Positions 56,046 through 64,000 are shown, counted from the first letter of the stretch. The stretch is 64,000 nt of DNA from Thalassobaculum sp965228445 (GCA_965228445.1 OZ245813.1:3658001-3722000); one strand, 5' to 3'. Notes: generated by a model from the sequence alone, not told the origin. Translations and numbers: made by a program.

Positions 56046-57683
56046 ATGAACGCTCATTCATCCAACGACTCCGCTCGTCCTGACCCCGCGCCCCTCGACT
56101 GGGACGTGGTCATCATCGGTGCCGGTATTTCCGGCATGTATCAGCTGCACAAGCTGCGCGGCCTCGGCCTCAAGGTCATCGTGCTGGAGGCGGGGACCGG
56201 TGTCGGCGGCACCTGGTACTGGAACCGCTACCCCGGCGCCCGCTTCGACAGCGAGAGCTACTCCTACGCCTATTCCTTCGACCAGGAGCTGCTGGACGAG
56301 TGGGACTGGTCGGAGCATTTCGCCGCCCAGCCGGAGACCCTGCGTTACCTGAACCACGTGGCCGACAAGCTCGACCTGCGCCGCGACATCCGCTTCAACG
56401 CACGGGTCGCCTCGGCCCATTTCGACGAGGCGGGCCAGTCCTGGACCGTCACGCTGGAGAACGGCGAGGCTTACCGCTCCCGCTTCATGGTCACCGCCAT
56501 CGGACCGCTGTCCTCGCCGACCATGCCGCTGATCCCGGGGATCGATGATTTCACCGGCGAGAGCTTCCATACCGGCCTGTGGCCGAAGGAGCCGGTCAGC
56601 TTCGAGGGCAAGCGGGTCGCCGTCATAGGCACCGGCGCCACCGGCGTGCAGACCATCCAGGAGGTGGCGAAGACGGCGAAGACCCTCACCATCTTCCAGC
56701 GCCGGCCGAACTGGTGCGCGCCGCTGCACAACGCCAAGATCACGGCGGAGGAGCAGCCGGCGCTGAAGGCGCGCTACCCGGAGATCTTCCAGCGCTGCCG
56801 CGAGACCTTCTCCTGCTTCCTGCACACCCCCGATCCGCGCAGCGCCCTGGAGGTGCCCGACGCCGAGCGCGAGGCGTTCTGGGAGCAGCGCTACGGCGAG
56901 CCGGGCTTCGGCATCTGGCAGGGCAACTTCCGCGACGTGCTGATCGACCGCACGGCCAACAAGATGCTGTCCGATTTCGTGGCGAAGAAGATCCGCGAGC
57001 GGGTGAACGACCCGGCGGTGGCCGAGCTGCTGATCCCCAAGGATCACGGCTTCGGCACCCGCCGCGTGCCGCTGGAGACGAAGTACTACGAGGTCTTCAA
57101 CCAGCCGAACGTGCGCCTGGTCGATGCGCTCTCCACCCCGATCGAACGGATCACGCCGAGCGGACTGGAGACCGGGGAGGAGGCGTTCGAGTTCGACATG
57201 ATCATCTACGCCACCGGCTTCGACGCGATCACCGGCAGCTTCGACCGCATCGACTTCCGCGGCGAGGGCGGCCAGACCCTGAAGGACCGTTGGAAGGGCG
57301 GGCCGAAGACCTTCCTCGGGGTGATGGTCGAAGGCTTCCCCAACATGTTCATGCTGGTCGGCCCGCACACCGCGCTCGGCAACATCCCGCGCAGCATCGA
57401 GTACAACGTCGAATGGGTCACCGGTCTGATGGCGCATATGCGCAGCCGGGAGCTGACCTACGCCGCGACCACGGCGCAGGCGGTGACGGACTGGACCGAG
57501 ACCGTGCGCAAGGCCGGCGAGGGCCTGCTGTCCAACGAGGTCGACAGCTGGATGACCGGCGTGAACCGTAATGCGGGCAAGACCGAACGCATCCTGGCCC
57601 GCTACAGCGGCAGCGCGGTCGCCTACCGGGAGCGTTGCGACGCGGTCGCACAGGCCGGTTATCGGGAGCTGCGGCTCGGCTGA
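56046..57683 (+). CDS. Baeyer-Villiger-type flavin monooxygenase
   Basis: Cytoplasmic NADPH- and FAD-dependent monooxygenase of 545 residues. ATG 56046 is preferred over an earlier start. Two Rossmann motifs: GAGISGMYQLHKL for FAD and GTGATGVQTIQEV for NADPH. Between them FTGESFHTGLWP matches the Baeyer-Villiger fingerprint FxGxxxHxxxWP exactly, so conversion of ketones to esters or lactones (cyclohexanone monooxygenase group) is likely. GGTWYWNRYPGARFDSES is also typical. The natural ketone is unknown. It is separated from the ferredoxin reductase gene by 171 bp. Confidence 0.92.
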   Translation: MNAHSSNDSARPDPAPLDWDVVIIGAGISGMYQLHKLRGLGLKVIVLEAGTGVGGTWYWNRYPGARFDSESYSYAYSFDQELLDEWDWSEHFAAQPETLRYLNHVADKLDLRRDIRFNARVASAHFDEAGQSWTVTLENGEAYRSRFMVTAIGPLSSPTMPLIPGIDDFTGESFHTGLWPKEPVSFEGKRVAVIGTGATGVQTIQEVAKTAKTLTIFQRRPNWCAPLHNAKITAEEQPALKARYPEIFQRCRETFSCFLHTPDPRSALEVPDAEREAFWEQRYGEPGFGIWQGNFRDVLIDRTANKMLSDFVAKKIRERVNDPAVAELLIPKDHGFGTRRVPLETKYYEVFNQPNVRLVDALSTPIERITPSGLETGEEAFEFDMIIYATGFDAITGSFDRIDFRGEGGQTLKDRWKGGPKTFLGVMVEGFPNMFMLVGPHTALGNIPRSIEYNVEWVTGLMAHMRSRELTYAATTAQAVTDWTETVRKAGEGLLSNEVDSWMTGVNRNAGKTERILARYSGSAVAYRERCDAVAQAGYRELRLG

Positions 57684-57777
57684 GGCCGGAACGCCCCTGT
57701 CGCGCGCTCCCGCGCAGCGGAAAGGATCAGTCGCGCGGTTCGCAGCTGCGGGACCGTCCCGTTCTTTCTGCCCGCGG

Positions 57778-57791
57778 TTGACTGAAATCAA
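57778..57791. promoter_or_regulatory. FNR-type box before fpr
   Basis: TTGAC-TGAA-ATCAA matches the FNR consensus TTGAT-N4-ATCAA at 9 of 10 half-site bases. A -10-like TATCTATA lies at 57814-57821; with TATCTA as -10 the box is centred at about -41.5, the classical class II activator position. Confidence 0.55.
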
Positions 57792-57854
57792 TGGATTCGT
57801 GCGGCGCGGCCGGTATCTATAGGGGCAGATGAACCGTATCTGACGAGGCTGCCT

Positions 57855-58628
57855 GTGGCTGCTTTCCGCACCGAGACCGTGCTCGACGTCCATCACTGGA
57901 CCGACACCCTGTTCAGCTTCCGGACCACCCGCGATCCCTCCTTCCGTTTCGAGAACGGCCAGTTCGCGATGATCGGGCTGGAGGTCGACGGCAAGCCGCT
58001 TGTGCGCGCCTATTCCCTGGCCAGCGCCAATTACGAGGAGGACCTGGAGTTCTTCTCGATCAAGGTGCCGGACGGGCCGCTGACCTCGCGCCTCCAGCAT
58101 CTCGCCGTCGGCGACAAGGTGCTCGTCGGCAACAAGCCGACTGGCACGCTGCTGACCGAGAACCTGCTCCCGGGCAAGGTGCTGTACATGCTGTCGACCG
58201 GCACCGGCCTCGCGCCGTTCCTGTCGCTGATCAAGGACCCCACGGTTTACGAGAAGTTCGACCGGGTGGTGCTGGCCCATGGCTGCCGCTACGCCTCGGA
58301 GCTCGCCTATGGCGACCTGCTGCGCAAGGACCTGCAGGACCACCCGCTGGTCGGCGAGCAGGTGCAGACGCAGTTCTCCTACTACCCGACGGTCACCCGC
58401 GAGGACTACGACCCGCGCGGCCGGATCAGCGACCTGATGCGTCAGGGCAAGTTGTTCAAGGATCTTCGGCTGGAGCCGCTGCATCCGGACAATGACCGGC
58501 TGATGCTGTGCGGCAGCCCGGCAATGCTGGACGAGATGACCGACTGGGTCGAGGGCCTGGGTTTCACCATGGGCAACAACTCGGCCCCCGGCAGCTATGT
58601 GATCGAGAAGGCGTTCGTCGAACGCTGA
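57855..58628 (+). CDS. fpr: Ferredoxin-NADP reductase
   Basis: FAD enzyme of 257 residues shuttling electrons between NADPH and ferredoxin or flavodoxin. GTG 57855 gives MAAFRTETVLDVHHWTDTLFSFR. The FAD motif RAYSLASANYEEDLEFFSIKV (RxYS) and the NADP motif STGTGLAPFLSLIKD are clear, and the C terminus GSYVIEKAFVER ends in an extended form typical of the bacterial subclass IA/Fpr (Azotobacter/Rhodobacter type). The upstream FNR box suggests oxygen-responsive expression. Confidence 0.95.
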   Translation: MAAFRTETVLDVHHWTDTLFSFRTTRDPSFRFENGQFAMIGLEVDGKPLVRAYSLASANYEEDLEFFSIKVPDGPLTSRLQHLAVGDKVLVGNKPTGTLLTENLLPGKVLYMLSTGTGLAPFLSLIKDPTVYEKFDRVVLAHGCRYASELAYGDLLRKDLQDHPLVGEQVQTQFSYYPTVTREDYDPRGRISDLMRQGKLFKDLRLEPLHPDNDRLMLCGSPAMLDEMTDWVEGLGFTMGNNSAPGSYVIEKAFVER

Positions 58629-58640
58629 TCCTGTGACTAT

Positions 58641-58662
58641 CCGGCCCTGATTTCCGGGCCGG
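58641..58662. other. Hairpin after fpr
   Basis: Perfect 7-bp stem CCGGCCC / GGGCCGG with an 8-nt loop, 13 bp after the fpr stop. No T-tract follows; it may protect the 3' end of the transcript. Confidence 0.45.
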
Positions 58663-58758
58663 CGCGGCGATTTGAAGGGCAGCTTGCGGCCGCGTCACCA
58701 ACCGCTAAAGCGCCACGGGGTGCGTCTCCGTGGGCCCGACACCTATTGGAGGTGCCCC

Positions 58759-59538
58759 ATGCGCGCGCGCCAGGACTCCCCGTACGACCTCGCTCCGGCC
58801 CCGGAGCTGCCCCTCGACCGCCGGGCCGCCCGGCTGCTCTCCCGGTACGGCAGGCTGCAGGGCGCCGATCTGCTGCGGCCGTTGCTGCGCGACGAGTTTC
58901 CCGGCCGGGCGGCGATGACCTCGTCCTTCGGGGCGGAGGCCGCGGTGCTGCTGCACATGGTGGCGGAGATCGCGCCGGCGACACCGGTCCTGTTCCTCGA
59001 TACCGGCAAGCTGTTCGACGAGACGCTCGCCTATCGCGATGCCCTGATCGACCGGCTCGGGCTGAGCGACGTGCGCACGCTCACCCCCGCCGCCTACGAG
59101 CTCAATGCCCTCGACCCGGAGGGCGACCTGCACGCGACGGCCACCGACCAGTGCTGCTTCGTACGCAAGGTGGCGCCGCTCGACCGCGGCATCGCCGGGT
59201 TCGACGCCTGGATCACCGGCCGCAAGGCCTATCAGAGCGCTGGCCGGTCCGGGCTGAAGCCGATCGAGGCGGCCGAGGGACGGATCAAGATCAACCCGCT
59301 GCTCGGCTGGCGGCCGGCGGATATCGACGCCTACATGGCCCGCCACGGCCTGCCGGCCCATCCTCTGCTGGCGGACGGTTTTCTGTCGATCGGCTGCGCA
59401 CCCTGCACCGACCGGGCCTGCGCCGGCGAGGATCCGCGCGCCGGACGCTGGCGGGGCCGCGGCAAGACCGAATGCGGCATTCACCTGCCGGGGCGGACAG
59501 CCGCGACGCTCTCCGGAGGCGAAGGAGAAGGATCATGA
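58759..59538 (+). CDS. cysH: Assimilatory adenylyl-sulfate (APS) reductase
   Basis: Reduces adenylyl sulfate to sulfite with thioredoxin. ATG 58759 follows GGAGGT; 259 residues. The cysteine pairs C132-C133 (DQCCFVRKVAPL) and C213-xx-C216 (GCAPCTD), which bind a 4Fe-4S cluster, mark it as an APS rather than PAPS reductase; the catalytic Cys239 lies in KTECGIH. The P-loop-like TSSFGAEAAVLLH and LDTGKLFDETL are present. The stop overlaps a DUF2061 gene as ATGA. No cysD, cysN or cysI here. Confidence 0.94.
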   Translation: MRARQDSPYDLAPAPELPLDRRAARLLSRYGRLQGADLLRPLLRDEFPGRAAMTSSFGAEAAVLLHMVAEIAPATPVLFLDTGKLFDETLAYRDALIDRLGLSDVRTLTPAAYELNALDPEGDLHATATDQCCFVRKVAPLDRGIAGFDAWITGRKAYQSAGRSGLKPIEAAEGRIKINPLLGWRPADIDAYMARHGLPAHPLLADGFLSIGCAPCTDRACAGEDPRAGRWRGRGKTECGIHLPGRTAATLSGGEGEGS

Positions 59539-59750
59539 CCGACGGTTCGCGTACCACGCGCAAACGCTCGCTGGCCAAGACCCTCACCTGGCGGGTCACG
59601 GCGACGTTCGACACCTTCCTGATCAGCCTGTTCATCACCGGCAGCTTCGCCTGGGCGAGCTCCATCGCCAGCCTCGAGGTGCTGACGAAGATGGCCCTGT
59701 ATTACGGCCACGAGCGGGTGTGGGAACGGTTCAGCTGGGGCGCCAACTGA
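59535..59750 (+). CDS. DUF2061 small membrane protein
   Basis: 71-residue protein MTDGSRTTRKRSLAKTLTWRVTATFDTFL with one or two hydrophobic segments (TFLISLFITGSFAWASSIASLEVLTKM), then YYGHERVWERFSWG, the DUF2061 signature. The start overlaps the cysH stop (ATGA) and has AAGGAGAAGG upstream, so it is coupled to cysH. DUF2061 proteins recur beside sulfate-assimilation genes; a role in sulfate or sulfite handling is inferred from context only. Confidence 0.9.
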   Translation: MTDGSRTTRKRSLAKTLTWRVTATFDTFLISLFITGSFAWASSIASLEVLTKMALYYGHERVWERFSWGAN

Positions 59751-59768
59751 CCGTACCGGGACAGCCGG

Positions 59769-60668
59769 TCAGATCAGCCCGTTCGACTTCAGGAAGGCCT
59801 GCAACCGCTCCTGCTGGGCCGTGGTGAGCGGCCATGCCGACGGCGGGCGGGTCGGGCCGCAATCCATGCCGAGCGCCTGCAGCGCCGCCTTCACCCCGGT
59901 GACGTTGGTGCCGTTCAGTTCCTCCGCCCGGATGTCCTCGAAGGCGCGCATCTCTCGGATCAGCCTGCCGGCGGTGTCGTAGTCGCCGCCGTCCAGCGCC
60001 TTGTGGATCGCAACCGAGCGCTCCGGCCAGACATTGATCAGCCCGGAGGTGAAGCCGCGGGCGCCGACCGCGTAGAACGGCGGGGCCCAGACCTCGGCCA
60101 GACCGCCGACCCAGGTGATGGAGGGATCGCAGGCGGCCATCGCCTCGGCCAGCTTCATCGGGTTCGGCGTCGCCCATTTGACGCCCTTCACCCCGGGCAG
60201 GCCGCAGAGCTCGGCGATCGCCTTGGTGCCGATCGCGTCGTTGCGCAGGTACAGCATGATCGGCAGGCCGTCGGCGGCGTCGGAGACCGCGCGGACATAG
60301 TCGACCACCCCGCGCGGCGCGACGAAGGGATCCGGCGGCTGATGGATCATCAGGGCGGAGGCCCCGGCTTCGGCGGAGACCTTCGCCAGTCGGCAGGCGT
60401 CGCGGATGCCGCGCCCGACGCCGGCCAGCAGCGGGGCGCGGTCGCCGACCAGCCCGGCCACCTCGCGCACCATGGTGCAGGCCTCGTCGGTCGTCAGCGC
60501 GTAGAATTCTCCCGTATTGCCGTTCACGACGGGCATGTGCACGCCGGCGTCCAGCACCCGGTCCACGATCGGCGCGAGTTTCGCCGGGGCGACCTCGCCG
60601 TCGCCGTCATAGGGGGTGACCAGAATGCCGGAAATGCCCGACAGGGCGCGGTCGAGATCGTGTTTCAT
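59769..60668 (-). CDS. Dihydrodipicolinate synthase-family lyase/aldolase
   Basis: Class I TIM-barrel lyase of the DapA/NAL family, 299 residues. Y140 (IMLYLRND) and the Lys in VKGVKWATPNP (K164, possibly K161) fit the catalytic Tyr and Schiff-base Lys. NGNTGEFYAL replaces the DapA GTTGE motif, as in keto-deoxy-glucarate dehydratases and other catabolic members, so lysine synthesis is less likely than cleavage or dehydration of a sugar acid or hydroxyproline-type compound. Flanked by unrelated genes. Confidence 0.87.
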   Translation of the reverse strand: MKHDLDRALSGISGILVTPYDGDGEVAPAKLAPIVDRVLDAGVHMPVVNGNTGEFYALTTDEACTMVREVAGLVGDRAPLLAGVGRGIRDACRLAKVSAEAGASALMIHQPPDPFVAPRGVVDYVRAVSDAADGLPIMLYLRNDAIGTKAIAELCGLPGVKGVKWATPNPMKLAEAMAACDPSITWVGGLAEVWAPPFYAVGARGFTSGLINVWPERSVAIHKALDGGDYDTAGRLIREMRAFEDIRAEELNGTNVTGVKAALQALGMDCGPTRPPSAWPLTTAQQERLQAFLKSNGLI

Positions 60669-60769
60669 GGTCGTCCTCCCGGTTGGTCCGCGCTGCCGGT
60701 TGGCCTGCGGGCGCGGTTGCCGACATCACTACATCCCCCGCCGTCCCGCGTCATCCCTCCAGCGCCGGA

Positions 60770-62350
60770 TCAGTGACCGGGCGGCCGCTTCGGTCGGCGC
60801 AGGAACAGCACGGCCGGGATCAGCGCGAAGAACACGATCGCCAGCGTGGTGAAGTCCTGCAGGAAGGACTGCAGCTCGGCCTGCCGGCTGACGGTGCGGG
60901 CGATCACGGCCAGCGCCATCTGGTGGGCGTCGGAGGCCGGGGCGCCGTTGGCGATCAGCCCCCGCTCGATCTCGGCGACCCGGGCAAGGTAGTCGGGATC
61001 GAGGGCCGAGACATGGCCGATCAGGTCGACCCGGTTGGTCTGCGAGCCGCGGGCCAGCCAGGTGGAGAGCAGGGCGATGCCGACGCTGCCGCCCAGGTTG
61101 CGTGACAGGTTGATCAGGGCGGCGGCCTGGTTGTTCTTGCCCGGCGGCAGGCCGATATAGGCCATCGACGAGATCGGGATGAACAGGAAGCCGAGCCCGG
61201 CCGCCTGGATCATGCGGGCATGGGCGATGGTCCAGAAGTCGACATCCAGGGTGAAGCCGCTCATCAGGATCAGTCCCGAGGCCGAGCAGATCAGGCCGAA
61301 GACGATCAGGTACCGCGCATCCACCACGCCGACCAGCCGGCCGACGATCGGCATCGCCGCCATGATCATGAAGCCGCCGGGCGACAGCACCATCCCGGCC
61401 TGCATCGCCGTGTAGCCGTAGAGCGACTGCACGAAGAGCGGCAGCAGGGCGGTCGAGCCGAGCAGCACGAAGCCGAGCATGAACATCATGGCGTTGGCGA
61501 GCGCGAAGTTGCGGTCGCGCAGCAGCGACAGGTCGACGATCGGGTCGTCGCTGGCGAGCTCCCACCACACGAAGGCGACCAGGCCGACGACCGCGATCAC
61601 CGCCATGATCACCATGAAGTGGGAGGTGAACCAGTCCTCCTCCTGGCCCTTGTCCAGCAGGATCTGCAGACAGCCGAGGCCCAGGGCCAGCAGGCCGAAG
61701 CCGATATAGTCGATGCGGATGCCGGCGGCCCGGCGGCGCTTGACCTCCTCCTTGGCGGCTTCCGGATCCTCGATCAGCGCCTCGACCAGCAGCCAGAGCA
61801 CGATGGAGACCGGCACGTTGACCAGGAAGATCCAGTGCCAGGAGAAATTGTCGGTGATCCAGCCGCCCAGGGTCGGGCCGATGGCGGGGGCGAAGACCAC
61901 GGAGATGCCGTACATGGCGAAGGCCATGGCCCGCTGATGCGGCGGGAAGGTGTCGGCCAGGATCGCCTGGCTCACCGGCTGCAGCCCGCCGCCGGTCAGG
62001 CCCTGCAGGGTGCGGGCGAGGATCAGCAGCTCCAGGGTCGGCGCCAGGCCGCAGAGCAGCGAGGCGACGCCGAATCCGGCGATGCACATCATGTAGAACT
62101 TCTTGCGGCCGATCACCGTGGAGAGCCAGCCGCTCAGCGGCAGGATGATGGCGTTCGTCACCAGGTAGGAGGTCAGGATCCAGGTGGACTGGTCGCGCGA
62201 CGCCGATAGGCTGCCGGCGATATGCGGCAGGGCGACATTGGCGATGGAGAGGTCGAGCACCTCCATGAACGCGGCCATCGCCACCACCGGGGCGATGATC
62301 CACGGGTTGACCTTGCGCCGCCCGCCGGGCGGAGAGGCGGCGTCGCTCAT
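60770..62350 (-). CDS. emrB: EmrB/QacA-type DHA2 MFS efflux transporter
   Basis: 526-residue exporter with about 14 membrane helices. Motifs: LDLSIANVALPHIAGSL, GWLSTVIGRKKFYM (motif A), ILARTLQGLTGGGLQPVSQAILADTFP (motif B), APAIGPTLGGWITDNFSWHWIFLVNVP (motif C). The ATG shares one base with the stop of the upstream HlyD gene (TGATG), so the two form a coupled EmrAB pair. The regulator is probably the divergent tetR gene at the window end. Confidence 0.95.
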   Translation of the reverse strand: MSDAASPPGGRRKVNPWIIAPVVAMAAFMEVLDLSIANVALPHIAGSLSASRDQSTWILTSYLVTNAIILPLSGWLSTVIGRKKFYMMCIAGFGVASLLCGLAPTLELLILARTLQGLTGGGLQPVSQAILADTFPPHQRAMAFAMYGISVVFAPAIGPTLGGWITDNFSWHWIFLVNVPVSIVLWLLVEALIEDPEAAKEEVKRRRAAGIRIDYIGFGLLALGLGCLQILLDKGQEEDWFTSHFMVIMAVIAVVGLVAFVWWELASDDPIVDLSLLRDRNFALANAMMFMLGFVLLGSTALLPLFVQSLYGYTAMQAGMVLSPGGFMIMAAMPIVGRLVGVVDARYLIVFGLICSASGLILMSGFTLDVDFWTIAHARMIQAAGLGFLFIPISSMAYIGLPPGKNNQAAALINLSRNLGGSVGIALLSTWLARGSQTNRVDLIGHVSALDPDYLARVAEIERGLIANGAPASDAHQMALAVIARTVSRQAELQSFLQDFTTLAIVFFALIPAVLFLRRPKRPPGH

Positions 62351-63552
62351 CAGTCGGCGGCTCCCTCGCCGTCCACATGGACGGTCGGGATCACCGACAT
62401 GCCGAGCGACAGGGGACGCTGCGGGTCGAGCCCGTCGGTGATGACGATCTTCACCGGCACGCGCTGCACCACCTTCACGTAGTTGCCGGTCGCGTTCTCG
62501 GTCGGCAGCAGGCTGAAATACGAGCCGGTGCCGCGGCCGATCGTCTCCACCCGGCCGTGCAGCGCGAGGTCGGGATAGGCGTCGACCGCGATATCGACCG
62601 ACTGGCCGACCCGCATGTCGGTGAGCTGGGTCTCCTTGAAGTTCGCGACCACCCAGGGCTGGCCGAACACCAGGGAAGCCAGGGCCTGGCCGGTCTGCAC
62701 GAGCTGGCCGACCACCACCGACTTCTTGGTGACGGTGCCGTCATGGGCGGCGACGATCTTGGTGTGCCCCAGCGCCACCTTGGCGGCGCGCAGCGAGGCT
62801 TCGGCCTCGCGCACGGCGGCCCGGGCGGCGTCGCGCTCAGCCTCGCGGGCGGCGATCTCCCGGCGGGCGGCCTGCACGGTCTCGATGGCGGCCTCGGTCC
62901 GCCGCACCTCGGCGACGGCGGCGGCGACGGCGCTGCGGGCGGCCTTGACCTGGGCGCCGGTGGTGCGGGCCCGCGCCTCGGCCGTCTCCAGCCGCTGCTT
63001 GGAGGCGAAGTCGGCGCGGCTGAGCTGGCGGTAGCGGTTGGCGTCGGCCCCGGCCTGGCCCGACTCCGCCTCGGCGGCGGTCACGTCGGCCTGGCGTTGC
63101 GCCAGGGTGCTTTCCGCCAGATCCTTGGCCGCCTGCGCCTCGGCCAGCCGGGCGTCGGTATCGGCCTCGCTGTAGGACAGGTCGGCCTCGGCCCGGGCGG
63201 CATCGGCATGGGCGCGGACCAGGGCGGCGTCGGCCTCGGCGACGCGCGCCTCGGCATCGGCGGACTCGATCTCCACCAGCACCTGGCCCTGCGCCACCGC
63301 CGAGCCTTCGGCGAAATGCACGGCGATCACCCGGCCGGTGACCTCGCTGGCGACGAGCTGGGTGTCGCCCTCTACGAAGGCGTTGTCGGTCTCCTCCTTG
63401 CCCAGCCCGTGCCACCACCAGAACGCGCCGGCCGCCCCGGCGACGATCAGGAACGCGGCCAGGAGCATCACCCGGCGGCGCTTCTTGGAGCTGTTGGTGA
63501 CGGGCTGGTCGGCCGCACCCTCGCGGGCCTCTTTCGGTGACTGGGCGTCCAC
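62350..63552 (-). CDS. emrA: HlyD/EmrA-family membrane fusion protein
   Basis: 400-residue adaptor. An N-terminal helix (VMLLAAFLIVAGAAGAFWWWHGL) anchors it, followed by the first lipoyl half (TDNAFVEGDTQLVASEVTGRV), a very long Ala-rich coiled coil (about residues 95-250; repeats such as AEADAALVRAHADAARAEADLS), the second lipoyl half (GHTKIVAAHDGTVTKKSVVVGQ) and beta barrel (WVVANFKETQLTDMRVGQSV). The gene starts the emrAB operon, opposite to tetR across 124 bp containing a 17-bp palindrome. Confidence 0.94.
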   Translation of the reverse strand: MDAQSPKEAREGAADQPVTNSSKKRRRVMLLAAFLIVAGAAGAFWWWHGLGKEETDNAFVEGDTQLVASEVTGRVIAVHFAEGSAVAQGQVLVEIESADAEARVAEADAALVRAHADAARAEADLSYSEADTDARLAEAQAAKDLAESTLAQRQADVTAAEAESGQAGADANRYRQLSRADFASKQRLETAEARARTTGAQVKAARSAVAAAVAEVRRTEAAIETVQAARREIAAREAERDAARAAVREAEASLRAAKVALGHTKIVAAHDGTVTKKSVVVGQLVQTGQALASLVFGQPWVVANFKETQLTDMRVGQSVDIAVDAYPDLALHGRVETIGRGTGSYFSLLPTENATGNYVKVVQRVPVKIVITDGLDPQRPLSLGMSVIPTVHVDGEGAAD

Positions 63553-63598
63553 CGGGCGACTCCCTCTTTTTAGAACGCATTCGAGATAGATCGAACTG

Positions 63599-63615
63599 AA
63601 CTGAACCGTTCAGTT
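63599..63615. promoter_or_regulatory. TetR-type operator between emrA and tetR
   Basis: AACTGAAC-C-GTTCAGTT, a perfect 17-bp palindrome in the divergent gap, 47 bp from the emrA start and 62 bp from the tetR start. It is well placed to control both promoters. Confidence 0.65.
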
Positions 63616-63676
63616 TTGTATTGCGCACTCATGGAAGATCACGTAGGCCACGTCAAGCTCCATCGCAGGGACGGCC

Positions 63677-64000
63677 ATGACCAGACGCGCCGACGGTCCA
63701 CGCAGCTCGCCTCGATCCCCCGCGCAGACGCCCTGCGCGGTCGAGGATGACGGGCAGGATCCGAAGACCCGCCAGATCCTCAACGCCGCCGCCGCGGCCT
63801 TCATGGAGCACGGCTTCGGTCCAGCATCCGTCGACCTGATCGCCCGCAATGCCGGCGTGTCGAAGGCCACCGTCTACACCCGGTTCTCGTCGAAGGAGGC
63901 GATGTTCGAGGCGGTGGTCGAGCGCGAGCGCCAGCGCCGGCATCTGGACGACGTGCTGACCGACAGCCACCCGGATTTCGAGACCCGGCTGCGGGCCTGG
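63677..64000 (+). CDS. TetR/AcrR family regulator, 5' part
   Basis: Open to the window edge; 108 codons visible. After a basic, Pro/Ser-rich N-terminal tail of about 28 residues comes the TetR HTH: TRQILNAAAAAFMEHGFGPASVDLIARNAGVSKATVYTRFSSKEAMFEAVV, with the recognition helix SKATVYTRF. The ligand-binding domain is mostly missing. Its place opposite the emrAB pair, with a palindrome between them, suggests it represses this efflux operon. Confidence 0.9.
   Translation, partial: MTRRADGPRSSPRSPAQTPCAVEDDGQDPKTRQILNAAAAAFMEHGFGPASVDLIARNAGVSKATVYTRFSSKEAMFEAVVERERQRRHLDDVLTDSHPDFETRLRAW

Noticed and set aside
59769..60668. Calling the DHDPS-family gene dapA
   Set aside because: The NGNTGEF loop differs from the GTTGE motif of lysine-pathway DapA, and no lysine genes are nearby.
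1..64000. CRISPR arrays, insertion sequences, prophage or integrative elements
   Set aside because: No regularly spaced direct repeats, transposase, integrase or phage structural genes were found; gene content and base use look uniformly chromosomal.
1..64000. tRNA or rRNA genes
   Set aside because: All gaps over 80 bp were read on both strands; none shows a cloverleaf with a T-arm GTTCRA box and acceptor pairing.

Overview
The window is a 64-kb, GC-rich, gene-dense stretch of a bacterial chromosome. Gene content and sequence style (UPF0280 and 6-hydroxynicotinate-reductase-like genes, DUF1194, DUF1491 and DUF2061 proteins, an HWE/HisKA_2-type kinase, large soluble chemoreceptors, an rpmI-rplT-pheS-pheT cluster) point to an alphaproteobacterium, most likely of the Rhodospirillales type. 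This is inferred from recalled families; no search was run. I see no rRNA, tRNA, CRISPR array, insertion sequence or prophage. One gene is cut at each end: gltB at the left and a tetR-type regulator at the right.

Layout. 1-6 kb: 3' part of gltB, an acetylpolyamine-deacetylase-like gene and two exported DUF1194 proteins. 6-12 kb: a tightly overlapping four-gene operon (FAD subunit and fused 2Fe-2S/molybdopterin subunit of a xanthine-dehydrogenase-family enzyme, a 6-hydroxynicotinate-reductase-like protein, an ApbE-like UPF0280 protein). 12-20 kb: a globin-coupled chemoreceptor with a PilZ domain, an Hsp20 behind an FNR/FixK-type box, an SDR, propionyl-CoA synthetase, the manganese exporter mntP behind a MntR-like operator, and a DmdB-like acyl-CoA ligase. 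20-33 kb: orphan ParA, tRNA threonylcarbamoyladenosine synthase, a D-2-hydroxyacid dehydrogenase, a DmdC-like acyl-CoA dehydrogenase, a membrane chemoreceptor, a BKACE-family enzyme and argC. In front of argC is a 37-codon reading frame with five consecutive arginine codons, followed by a terminator hairpin and a perfect 8-bp competing antiterminator pairing. It looks like an arginine transcription attenuator and is the most interesting signal here.

33-41 kb: one leftward operon for nucleoside uptake and salvage (BMP binding protein, double ATPase, two permeases, purine nucleoside phosphorylase, deoxyribose-phosphate aldolase), with a dGTPase-like HD hydrolase and a GNAT acetyltransferase inserted. 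41-55 kb: a cytoplasmic GAF histidine kinase, an EamA transporter, an epimerase, a cyclophilin, an EmrB-type transporter, pheT/pheS, rplT/rpmI, an alkaline-phosphatase-superfamily hydrolase, and a marR-emrA pair whose palindromic operator fills the promoter spacer. 55-64 kb: cysE, a Baeyer-Villiger-type monooxygenase, ferredoxin-NADP reductase behind a second FNR-type box, an assimilatory APS reductase with a DUF2061 partner, a DHDPS-family lyase, and an emrAB-type efflux operon divergent from tetR across a 17-bp palindrome.

The clearest joint functions are nucleoside salvage, fatty/organic acid activation and oxidation (three CoA- or acid-processing enzymes), sulfur assimilation (cysE, cysH), and two regulated multidrug-efflux modules. 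Several intergenic gaps carry palindromic hairpins of a few recurring types (CCCCGG/CCGGGG cores; CCTCACCCTGA arms; 8-bp arms around a 4-nt loop), which look like dispersed genomic repeats.
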